A stretch of DNA of 64,000 nucleotides from Cercis canadensis (Eukaryota > Streptophyta > Magnoliopsida > Fabales > Fabaceae): positions 133,589 to 197,588 of the forward strand of contig QAOA01007038.1 in the NCBI GenBank assembly GCA_003255065.1, given 5' to 3'. The notes under the pieces are model-generated. The model was not told the DNA's origin, made no database searches, and was given only the letters and a program-made list of their open reading frames with translations. Below, one piece after another: positions 1 to 9,718 of this stretch (positions are counted from its first letter, which is position 1; each line of letters starts with the position of its first letter). Position numbers and translations under genes: made by a program.

Positions 1-2537
1 GATGGGAGACATCAATTTATTTCCAATGTTTACTATGTGCCTAATATGAAGAGTAACATATTGAGCTTAGGGAAACTCTTAGAGAAAGGTTATGATATTC
101 ACATGAAGGATATAATCTTTCAATAAGAGACGATCAGAATAATTTCATTGCTAAAGTCCCAATGATGAAGAATAGAATGTTTATGATCAATATCCAAGAT
201 GATGTTGGAAAGTGTCTAAAAGCTTGCTATAAAGATGCATCATGGTTGTGGCATCTTCGATTTGGGCATCTTAATTTCTGAAGTTTGGAGCTGCTATCTA
301 AGACAGAGATGGTGAAAGGACTCCTTTGCATCAACCATCCGGACTAGCTTTGCGAAGGATGTCTACTTGGGAAGCAATTTAGAAAAGGCTTTCCAAAACA
401 ATCAGAATCAAGAGTAAGAGATTACCTAAAGAATTTTGGGCAGAAGCTATACCTTGTGTTGTGTACCTTTTAAATCGATCACCCACTAGAAGTGTATGGG
501 GTAGAACACCACAAGAAGCATGGAGTGGAAGAAAGCCCACCATCTTACACCTAAGAGTTTTTGGATGCGTAGCCCATGTTCATGTGCCAGACGAGAGAAG
601 AACCAAGCTAGATGATAAGAGTGAAAGTTTCATCTTCATTGGCTATGACTCAAGTTCGAAGGGGTACAAGTTGTACAATCCAAATAAAAAACAGCTTGTG
701 ATTAGCTGAGATGTGATATTTGATGAAGAAGGAGAATGAGATTCTGGATCTCATAACAACAACTTTACTTTTGATCTTCCACCTGAAGAAGAAGAGCAAG
801 CAAAGGAGCAACCACAAGAAAAGTCGACCACCCCACCTGCAATGCCAACATCAGCTACCCTTAGAGACTTATCACCTTCATCAAGTGAAAGACTAATGCC
901 TCGTGAACGAAGACTTCAAGATCTCTATGAAGAAACTAAAGTTCTTGATAATTTTACACTATTGTTTCTTTGCTGATTGTGAACCAGTGACTTTTCAAGA
1001 AGCTGCATAGAAAAAGAAATGGAGAGATGCGATGGATGAAGAAATCAAAGCCGTTGAGAAGAATAACAGTTGGGAGCTACCCACTATTCTAAAAGGGCAC
1101 AAGGCAATTGGTGTCAAATGAGTGTACAAGACAAAAAGAAATGCTAAGGGAGAGGTAGAAAGACACAAGGCGAGGCTTGTTGCGAAAGGCTATAGTCAAA
1201 AAGTTGAAATTGATTATGATGAGGTATTTGCTCCTGTTGCTCACTTAGAAACTATAAGGCTAATTATTTCTTTAGCTGCTCAGAACAAATGGAAGATCCA
1301 TCAGATGGATGTAAAATCTGTCTTCCTAAATGGAGTGCTTGAAGAAGAAGTCTATATTCAACAACTGGTAGGTTATGAGATCAAAGGCCATGAAGACAAA
1401 GTTTTATAGTTAAATAAGGCTCTTTACGGATTAAAGCAAGCACCAAGGGCATGGAATAGTCAAATTGACAAGTATTTTCAAGATAATGGCTTCACCAAAT
1501 GCCCCTACGAGTCTGCTCTTTATGTCAAGATAAAAAATGGAGATATTCTAATAGTGTGTTTGTACATGGATGTTTACCGGCAATAATCCAAGTTTATTTG
1601 AAGAATTCAAGAATGTGATGGCTAGGGAGTTTGAAATGACCGACATGGGCTTGATGGCATACTACCTTAGATTTAAAGTTAAGCAAACAGAAGAAGGTAT
1701 ATTCATCTCCCAAGAAAGCTATGCAAGGGAGATACTTAAGAAGTTTAAGATGGAAGGTTGTAAGCCAGTAAGCATGCTAGCCAATTGTGGAGTGAAATTA
1801 TCTAAGTATGATAATGGTGAAAGCATAGATCAACAATGTTCAAAAGTTTAGTTGGAAGCTTGCGCTATCTGACATGCACAAGACTGGATATTCTTTATGC
1901 AGTTGGACACATGAGTCGATATATGGAGAATCCAACTACCACCCATTTCAAAGAAGCTAAGAGAATCCTTCACTATATCAAAGGTACAATTAATTTTGGC
2001 TTGTTCTATTCAGATTCTAATGGTTATAAACTTGTTGGATATAGCGATAGTGATTGGGGTGGAGATATGGATGATAGAAAGAGTACTAGTAGGTTCATGT
2101 TCTTCATGGGAAACACAACTTTCACATGGATGTCAAAAAAGCAACCGATTGTCACTCTTTTTACTTGTGAAGTTGAGTACGTAGCTACTATTTCATGTGT
2201 TTGTCATGCTGTTTGGTTGAGAAACCTGTTGAAGGAGTTGAATATGACACAAGGAGAGCCAACTAAGGTTTATATTGACAATAAATCAGCCATAGCCTTA
2301 GCAAAGAATCCAGTCTTCCATGACCGATCCAAACACATTGACACTCGCTACCATTACATAAGAGAGAGCATAGCAATAAAGGATGTGCAAGTGGAGTACG
2401 TGAAGTCCCAAGAACAAAATGCAGATATCTTTACCAGGACACTGAAGAAAGAAGTCTTCGTAAGGTTGAGAAATTTACTTGGAATCACAAGATCAAGTTT
2501 TTGAGAGAGAGGGGGGGGGGGGGGTGAATTNGGGGGT
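1..2537 (+). mobile_element. Ty1/copia retrotransposon, 3' part, broken
   Basis: Seen: pol-type protein similarity in copia order on the plus strand. There is a GAG-pre-integrase stretch with a WHLRFGH-type motif near 240-400, integrase-end and linker sequence (LLNRSPTRSV, FGCVAHVHVP) near 440-710, reverse transcriptase near 1010-1850 (KARLVAKGYSQ, HQMDVKSVFLNG) and RNase H near 1860-2504 (YSDSDWGGDMDDRKSTS, YIDNKSAIALAKNP). The reading is spread over several frames and part of the integrase core is not visible. I treat it as a decayed fossil with many breaks. The left part lies outside the window. A purine-rich tract at about 2503-2524 follows the RNase H region, as expected just before a 3' LTR. 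The order integrase-RT-RNase H identifies copia rather than gypsy. Confidence 0.93.
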
Positions 2538-2900
2538 TGAATTATAAACTTGATCCAATCCATAATCAAAAGTCCAAGACCCAAATAAAGTGAAAGATAT
2601 TTACAGGGAAATTCCTAAAATTTTTTAGTTAGTGCATGATGTTTCATCTCCAAGTCAAATAAGTCATTTTCAAGAAAGAAGACTTATTTCCAAGTCAAGT
2701 GACTAATTTCCAAGATGGATGACTCATCTTCCAAAGTCATTAGCTTTTATTATGTAATTTATGTTTTGTGGTGTATGTTGATTGTATTCCCCTATAAATA
2801 GGGAGACTTGTAAGTTGTTTTGATCAAATAAGAAATCTGAGAGTATTTTCAATAACAAACTTCTTCTTCTCCTTAAGCGAGTTACATTAGAGAGTTTGAG
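2538..2900 (+). repeat. Probable 3' LTR of the first copia element
   Basis: This stretch directly follows the purine-rich tract behind the copia RNase H region. It contains a TATA-like core promoter (CCCCTATAAATAGGG around 2789-2803) and pyrimidine-rich sequence after it, as in short copia LTRs. No second LTR is in the window, so both borders are estimates. An n at 2531 sits in a poly-G run beside the left border. Confidence 0.6.
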
Positions 2901-2909
2901 AGTTTAGTT

Positions 2910-3553
2910 ATTTTTGAGTGAGTTTCCTTCCAACAATGGAACGATAGAAATAACTTGCTATTTAACAACAAAGACACTCCCATTGTCTCATCTTTCCAAA
3001 GAGCATTAGCTCTTGCCTTGTAGTTCTTTCGCATTTTCCTCATGATGCACCAACTAAGCTCAACACCATCCACATAAATTGGTCTCCTCCCCCATTCAGC
3101 TAGTTCAAACTCAATTGTGATGCCTCAACAACAAACAATATATCAAGGTGTCATAGGAGTACGAGTTGTTATTAGAGACTACTGTGGGAAATGGGTTGCA
3201 GGCATTATGGGTAACATTGGTTATAGCACATTCAATAAGGGAGAACTTTGAAGCATTAAAGAAGGACTAGAACTAGCTGTTAGCTTAAATATCCAATGTC
3301 TTGTCTTTGAATCAGACTTTCTTATTGCTATGAATTCTTTGCAGCAACTTCTTATTTCGGAAACTCACCTGGAGCACTCTAATTGACATTTGTATGTTGC
3401 GGATGAGGAAGATGACAACAATTCAGATCAAGCACACATTCATATACTTGCTTGAAGACCTAGTAATATTTGATTATGTACCAAACTTTATTTTACCTTG
3501 CTTTATTGCTGATGCAGATTAGGGAACTATGTTTTAACCAAAAAAAAAAAAAA
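2910..3553 (+). mobile_element. LINE (non-LTR retrotransposon) 3' end, 5'-truncated and decayed
   Basis: Seen: a plus-strand stretch starting with WNDRNNLLFNNKDTP, the usual junction between the zinc-binding end of a plant LINE reverse transcriptase and its C-terminal RNase H domain. It is followed by INWSPPPF, NCDAS, GVRVVIRDYCGKWVAG, KGEL and CLVFESDFLIAMNSL. These give the D-E-D catalytic residues of RNase H (Asp in NCDAS, Glu in KGEL, Asp in FESD). The reading moves between frames and has internal stops, so it is not functional. It ends in a poly(A) run (3540-3553), the normal LINE tail. A short GGAACTATGTTT motif occurs on both sides of the tail. No upstream target-site copy was found. 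Confidence 0.75.
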
Positions 3554-4002
3554 GGAACTATGTTTCCCCGACTTTGTAGTACAACTTAGCTTATTTTAAT
3601 ATATTTCAATTTAACCAAAAAAAATAGTACATATGTGATTTTACTAGGGATAAACACCATAATTTATAAGTAAACACTCTAATAGTTAAAAAATTGTTTT
3701 TAGTTAGATTGATCCTTTTAATTGAACGAAGTATGTGTTGTGAGAGAAAATCCATGACGCTTGCTTCTTATTCTTATCTTTGAAATTAGTAAGATAATCC
3801 GATGTAGAAGAAGTTACATTATCCTAAAAAACAAATAAACAGTGGAAGCAGTGGAATTACCTTCCTTGTATGTCTACCACAGTAATTGTATTGTGGAGCC
3901 TTTTGACAGCAACCTCCACAATGAGATATCAAAATAACTTCTTCGAGAGGCACTTCTAACAACCACCTCTCCACATTCCCCAGATGGCGCCAATCTTCTT
4001 GT
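3554..4002. other. Non-coding stretch, no gene recognised
   Basis: AT-rich sequence after the LINE tail. I see no coding similarity, structural RNA or clear repeat here. Confidence 0.5.
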
Positions 4003-4509
4003 TGAGATCTCTAGGCGATAATGTATGATGTGCGGGAATATTGAAGCCCTCACATCTCCTTCTAGAAGGTATCCTCCAGCCATATCTGATCCTCAAGTCT
4101 CCTAAACATTATGCCCCTACATACCACTAACAACATGTGCTAATCATTCGCACATAACCTATCTTTTTCAAGTTGAGAGACTTTTTTCCCTCCAAAACTA
4201 GTAATACGATAAGCCAATGGCATGTGTGTCTAGTGACACTTTCTCTAATCATAAAAANGAGATCTGTAGGCGGTAATGTATGTGCGGGAATATTGAAGCC
4301 CTCACATCTCCTTCTAGAAGGTATCCTCCAGCCATATCTGATGCTCAAGTCTCCTAAACATTATGCCCCTACATACCACTAACAACATGTGCTAATCATT
4401 CGCACATAACCTATCTTTTTCAAGTTGAGAGACTTTTTTCCCTCCAAAACTACTAATACGATAAGCCAATGGCATGTGCGTCTAGTGACACTTTCTCTAA
4501 TCATAAAAA
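4003..4509. repeat. Direct duplication of about 250 bases across a single n
   Basis: Bases 4003-4257 and 4259-4509 are nearly the same sequence (GAGATCT start, GTGCGGGAATATTGAAGCCC core, CTAATCATAAAAA end) separated by one n at 4258. There are only scattered differences, including a small indel near the start. The unit has no recognised coding content. The n at the joint suggests two contig ends that overlap but were not merged. A real tandem duplication is the alternative. Confidence 0.85.
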
Positions 4510-4842
4510 CTAGAGGGTTTGATGTTATAGATTCTATTTCTCTTATGTATTCCCCTTCCTTATCCTTAGCACTTTGCACTACTATGTAATAAAAATAAAA
4601 ATAAATACGATAATTGATAAGGATAAATAATAATACTTTCAAATTTGAAAATTTGGATAGAGCATGTATGGACTATTCTTTATTATAAATAATATATATC
4701 TATACCACATAATTATATATAAAAGTATGGATGGCAGAAACTTTTGAATGTCCAAAATAACCTCTTCGGTGCCATGGGAGATTAGAGTTTCAAAAAGGAA
4801 ATCTTATTCTCCTAGCAAAACTCCACTACCATGTCTATGGAT
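4510..4842. other. Non-coding stretch, no gene recognised
   Basis: AT-rich sequence with no coding or repeat signature that I can support. Confidence 0.45.
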
Positions 4843-5271
4843 TCAATTGATCTTGAACAATGAAATGGAATTAACAGTGTCACTAAGTCCAATAGAGAAT
4901 CTTGATCAGTAACTTGCAGACCCAGAGAAGAGGGCTCTGACAAGCATGATATATACACGAACCACATAATAGACATGAACTAAATGCTTAATGTTCCAAA
5001 AAGTCCCATACTCCCATTAGGAATGACAATAATATGCACAGGGTCATAGGACTTTTCTTTTTCTGAACTTGTAAAATTTTCAACACGCGTTTTTTTGTTC
5101 TGGCAGCAAGGAGATGGGGAACAAACCAAAAGAAGTAGGCCCTGGCCAGCAGGCTCCACTCCTTTCAAACCCACTATTCCAGAGGTAGGTAAGGAAAAAA
5201 ATAACTAAGAAACCTATATTTCATTTTACAAACAAAATGACAACAACAGCAACAACAAGGTCTAAGAGATT

Positions 5272-5945
5272 AGCAAGCCTATGATTTGATTTACATGGCA
5301 ACTAATGACTGCTTGTTAGAAGAATTCAAGAAGACAATGATGAGTCATTTTGAGATGACAGACTTAGGACTCATTAAGTATTTTCTTGGCATGCAAGTGA
5401 AGCAAGAACATGGCAGAATTTTTCTTTCTCAAGAAAAATATGCTGCAGATTTGTTAAAGAAGTTTCATATGGCAAATTGCAAATCACCTCCTACTCCCAT
5501 GATTTTTAATGAAAAACTTTCAAAGAATGATGGTGAAGAGAAGGTAGATGAGACTTTACACCAAAAACTTGTAGGATCACTCATTTACCTCACAAATACA
5601 AGACCTAGCATTGTTTATGTTGTTAGTATTATTTCTCAATATATGAGTGAGCCTAGCAAGCAACATTACGCATCAGCCAACACAAGAATATTCAGAATTA
5701 TAGAAAGCCATTTCAGCCCTTTCTTGTTCTCTCTCTAATATTTTCCATCTTGATTGCTTATTTGATCCTATAGGCCTACCATACTTTCGTGTGGTGCATA
5801 ATTTCTAGATTTTCTAACAGGAAAATCATTTGTGTAAAGGAGAAATTCTCACATGGAGTATTTGAATCCTTTTTTTCTTCTTGAATCACCATCACCATAT
5901 AGTTAACTCCATTGTATTAGCTCAACATATTTATGGATTCAGAGG
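5272..5945 (+). mobile_element. Copia reverse transcriptase/RNase H fragment inserted in block A
   Basis: A plus-strand piece with copia RT-end similarity (FEMTDLGLIKYFLGMQVKQ, IFLSQEKYAADLLKKF, KLVGSLIYLTNTRP) spans about 5286-5700. It is absent from the matching place in paralogous block B (between about 21300 and 21320), so it arrived after or around the time the blocks duplicated. No LTR or target-site duplication was recognised, and the borders are set by where the A/B match is lost and regained. It is a broken fragment of an older element. Confidence 0.8.
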
Positions 5946-7520
5946 AAACATTTGAACATACCTGGCTCAAAATAACATGCAAAGTCAATTTTAGTGGTCA
6001 AGTTGTTTTGTTTTCTTAGAGGAGGGAGACAGAGAGAGAGAGNATAGAAGACATTTCCGTTTCTTACACCCGTTTGTGAGGATATTTGAAGTCTTCCATA
6101 TTTAAAGATCAGATATCAGCACTGCCACTGCATGCTGGAGCAGTTCTACCTTCTGCTAGAGCCACAGCACGGTCTTGTCAAGCATCAGATATATTAGATC
6201 AAAGCCTAACACCATCAAGAAATGGATACTTCTTAACCTCTAAAGCAACAGCATCCCGTTTCTGCCAGGGCATAATTTAGAAGTGTTCTAAGTATTCTTA
6301 TAACTTGTTCAGCTAGCACGTGGATGTCCCAGAATGATTCATGCTAACTTCCCCAAGTAACATATGCTTCAATAGGAATGACTCACCCATAGAAGTAAGC
6401 ATAAAGTCTACCACTAATACACCATTCAGAAGAGCCATACCTGTTTTTCCTTTTCCAATATCGCTTTAATTGGACGGTGTGCAGCAGTTACACACAAATT
6501 CTTAAATATAAGAGCAAGAAAGCAACTTACATATTGATTAAGAATAACACCCGCTTAGAAAGAATAAAACCAACAGCATGAATGCAGAAATTAGAACAAT
6601 TTTTGTTTATTTGCACCTAATTGGGTTTTCCCATATCAAGGTTTATAAAGCTAATATCTAAATATTTTAAGCTCTGAGATGTCAAATGCTCTAGACTTTA
6701 TCAAAAATAAATAAATTGATAAGAAATGTTATCTTCAAGAACATTAAGGCACTCTTCCAACCCAGGACGGTGTCATTATTGTTTTTTTAACATTGGTGTA
6801 CTACGTGAGGGTGTACAGCTTAGTGTCATTGATCTTCCATATGCACTGGAGCTGAGTCAATTGCTTAACTGGTATTATAAATCTAACAAATAAAGTGAGA
6901 GCACCCAATAATTGTGATGCTTAATTAGACTGCCATGCTTCTCAGATCAGATCTTTCTGTCCTTTTCATTCTCTAAATAGTGCAGTTGTCACCAATTCTA
7001 TGGAGAGTGACACACTTCAATAGTTTATTGCAAATAAATTGTTTCATCTTTCATTTTATGGTTTGTCAATATCATACTGTGATATTTTCTTTTTTAGGAA
7101 AAGCTAAATTTTCATTAGAATAATTATATCAGTTACAAAATGAAGTGAGTTGCATTGAAAAGTCTACCCCGCTTAAAGTAAACTCTGAGTTGGATTAAGT
7201 ATTTGAGAATTTTAAAACGATTTTGAAATGTGGGGATTAAAATGATGCATTTTAATTCTCTTCATTGGTCAAATTCCATATTTGGATAGTTCTTTCGATA
7301 TTCATCATAGTAGAATCTAGCAAAACATGTAATCAGATCTAACAATAAAAATAGAGCACAAATGAAAAGATGAATAAATGAAGTTCAAACCAATTCAGAA
7401 AGAGATTAATTCTAATAGAGAACAATAGATTATTTAGCATCTAGTACAATAGCACCGCTCTTCTTTGTCGGCGGTGGACTTTTCTATCCTTGCAAGTCAT
7501 AAACACTGGCACGCATCGCC

Positions 7521-8128
7521 TGTTGAAAATAAATATAATTTGAGATTATTGTTCTAGGTTGTGTCTTTTAAAGTCATAACTTTCATATTTTTAGTGCACT
7601 TCAATAAAACATTATTTACATTTAGAAGGTATCACTATAGCTAGTGAGAGTTATGGAGTTATGTCTCTACGTAATAGTATAAATAAGAGTGTCAAAGAAT
7701 GTATCAATTGGAATTGAGGTTTAGAGTTCTTCAGCCAAGTGTAGAAAACTTGGGGTTGAGTGCAAGTGAGTGCCTCCCCCTCCAACATCATCAGGGTGGC
7801 AAGACTTTTTTCTACAGAAATGACTTTTTCTGATTTTTTTTTTCTGTGTGAAAAAGTGAGCATAGATTTCAGGTATATATAGAACCCAAAAAAGCTCTTT
7901 TTAATAAGAATATTAGTATACAATGTGTTGGGGAGTTAATGGTGACTTGACTTGAAAAATGAATGATAAGAATATGTTAATGATTCTAAATGTTTCCATG
8001 TATTAGTATAAATAAGAATATTGAGTCATGTGTCATTTGGGATTTGAGATTGAGAATTCTTCTGCAAGTGTAGTAGTCACTTATAGACAGAGGGATGTTA
8101 GTGCAAAATGGTACCTCCCCCTCCAACA
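7521..8128. repeat. Two short LTR-like repeats (7521-7787 and 7926-8128)
   Basis: Both pieces begin TGTTG, end CCTCCAACA and share an internal stretch with AGTATAAATAAGA (a TATA-like motif), an AGTTCTTC/AATTCTTC-AAGTGTAG segment and the closing CCTCCCCCTCCAACA. The second piece recurs, partly or wholly, at about 9719-9880 and 40156-40360. TG...CA ends, an internal TATA-like motif and a length of 200-270 bases fit small copia-type or TRIM-type LTRs. Clear flanking target duplications were not found, so this is tentative. The 7521-7787 piece is missing from block B, which supports insertion. Confidence 0.4.
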
Positions 8129-9717
8129 ACTACTATTGTCATTTATACAAGTGTAGTCCCGATTATGAATGTCTTATAAGGGCACTAGTACAAGCAAAAG
8201 TACATGCAGAAACATGATATACCAATACCATTATGACACTTTGAACCGGAAAAATGAAAACTATTTTCCATAAAAATCGTGAAACTAATAAGAAAAAAAT
8301 ATAGATTGGATAGGTAAATTTACCATATTTTGGTCACAAACAAGTACAACGTCCTACACAAGTAAGTGTAATTATTTTCAAAATAACTACACCTCACCTT
8401 CCCTCATCTACTCTCATTTTTCTTTTCCATTCTTAAGTCCACTCTCCCTTAACCACCCTATTATTTTAAATCTGAAATTTAGATATTTTTTCTTATACAC
8501 ACTTAATATTTCTATCAGTTCTAATTATTATGAAGTTGAATTTGCATTCAAAGAAGAAGTGAGCAATTAGGATCTCCCTGCTAACTTTCGGAACAAGTGG
8601 AATGTAGCATTTATCTTGAGCCAGCCATCGATGCAATTCAAGTGACAATATGAAAGTTGAATTGAGAACAAGTTATTATATATAAAAACAAAAAAGAGGA
8701 GTATGACTTCACTAATATTAAGCAATGTTTGGCTCCTATCCTTGTGCAGAAAAGCTCAAAACCAGATAAACCACGACAAATAGTTTGGTTGCTTTCTCTC
8801 AATTGGAAAGGAAAGAAAATATAGGGTTGGCCCAATCCACAGGATATTTGCTTGTCGAAAAATAATGTGCTTTTCCTGTAAGAAAGGAAAAAGAAAGGCA
8901 AGCTATCCAAATCAGAAAGGAAAGAAAATATAGGGTTGACCCAAACCACATGATATCAATTTTTCACCAACCGATGTGCCTGTTGGTAAAGAAAGGTAAG
9001 GAAGCCATTGAGATTCGCCCCGTTAAAAGCAAACTGTCAAAAAGGTTATGTGAAATTTTAGAGTTTGGTGGCAAAATCCCTCCTATAAAAGCTAAAAGAA
9101 AAACATCTACAGCCACAGTAGATCAGCCGCTGGAAAACCTAGACCCAGCTACAGCCTCCGCAAAGGTGTCTCTCATTGACGTTGTAGATCATTCTCGTGA
9201 AGGACACCCAGCCCCACCATTTCCTCAGGTTGATTGAAGCTTATCAATTCCTCTGGTTATTATCTGGCTCTTTTCACTATTTTGCTTTAGTAGTTTTCTT
9301 GAAGCTTGATTGGATTAATATTAATTGGGTAACATTTGGATGAGAAAGAGTCCTGATCTGTGTAGATGGCTTTGTTAAATTAAAAATTATCAATTCAGAA
9401 GTAATAACTTTTTCATTTTTGAAATTAACATCTTAGAGACTTCCAATATTTTCTTTTTAGCGAAAGAAAAGTTTTGTCAAATTTCTGATTCACTTGTTGA
9501 TATCCTAGTTTTCTAGTTATCATGTGGATGATTAAGGGCACAGATAAGTTTTGCACAATGACATTCAAGTCCAGTGTCCTCTAGGGTTTCCTTTTCCACA
9601 CACACTAAGTATATAAGTCAGTTTTCTGATCAATTTTGTAATCTCATAGTGGCCTCTCTTGGATTACAACCAAGCTTTATGTGGCATCTTAGGGAAAAAA
9701 AAAATTAGATGGTTGTG
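7970..9717. repeat. First copy of a near-identical 1.7-2.5 kb repeat (short form)
   Basis: Bases 7970-8717 match 9720-10473 and bases 8718-9717 match 11272-12267 with only scattered substitutions. Relative to the second copy, 798 bases are absent at 8717/8718. The joint falls in ATATTA, which occurs at both ends of the absent segment (microhomology). Block C resembles the longer copy at this point (ATTAGATAG against ATTAGGTAG), so the short form is probably the derived one. The right edge coincides with the n at 9718. Confidence 0.85.
8950..9237 (+). CDS. Unrecognised 95-residue ORF, possibly one exon (copy 1)
   Basis: I do not recognise this protein. The ORF is basic in its first half (VKKGKEAIEIRPVKSKLSKR, then KAKRK) and ends in a Pro/Ala-rich tail (HPAPPFPQVD). 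The frame is open upstream of the Met, reading RKERKYRVDPNH, and the end lies at CCTCAG followed by GTTGAT, which would be a good splice donor after PPFPQ. It may therefore be an internal exon rather than a whole gene. The second copy at 11501-11788 keeps the frame with three amino-acid changes (I to S, P to S, T to A). Just upstream is a roughly 40-base direct repeat (AAGGAAAGAAAATATAGGGT at about 8808 and 8918). It could be chance ORF sequence in a repeat, because no flanking exon was identified. Confidence 0.35.
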   Translation: MISIFHQPMCLLVKKGKEAIEIRPVKSKLSKRLCEILEFGGKIPPIKAKRKTSTATVDQPLENLDPATASAKVSLIDVVDHSREGHPAPPFPQVD

Positions 9718-9718
9718 N

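Larger units (their letters stand above)
4843..8717. repeat. Paralogous block A (copy of 20911-23140 plus 40051-40912)
   Basis: From about 4843 the sequence can be followed base by base against 20911 onward: TTGAACAATGAAAT, GACAAGCATGATATATACA, TTTCATTTTACAAACAAAATGACAACA, GCACTGCCACT, and so on. From about 7800 it runs against 40051-40905. Both copies read in the same direction and lie on either side of the SINA-like gene. Differences include a copia fragment present only here (5272-5945), a solo LTR present only in block B (21477-21906) and a MITE present only in B/C. I recognise no intact gene in either copy. Short exon-like pieces can be picked out, but none is conserved cleanly in both. 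Confidence 0.75.

Noticed and set aside
7430-7519. Possible minus-strand last exon (ASVYDLQG, then KSPPPTKKSGAIVLDAK, stop) behind a CAG acceptor
   Set aside because: The acceptor is formed by the edge of the LTR-like insert at 7521-7787, the frame has an internal stop, and the paralogous copy in block B has a different frame after KS.
8638-8949. 103-codon minus-strand ORF (and 11249-11500) with repeated ISCGLGQPYIFF
   Set aside because: It is produced by the 40-base direct repeat in front of the 95-codon ORF and has no independent support.
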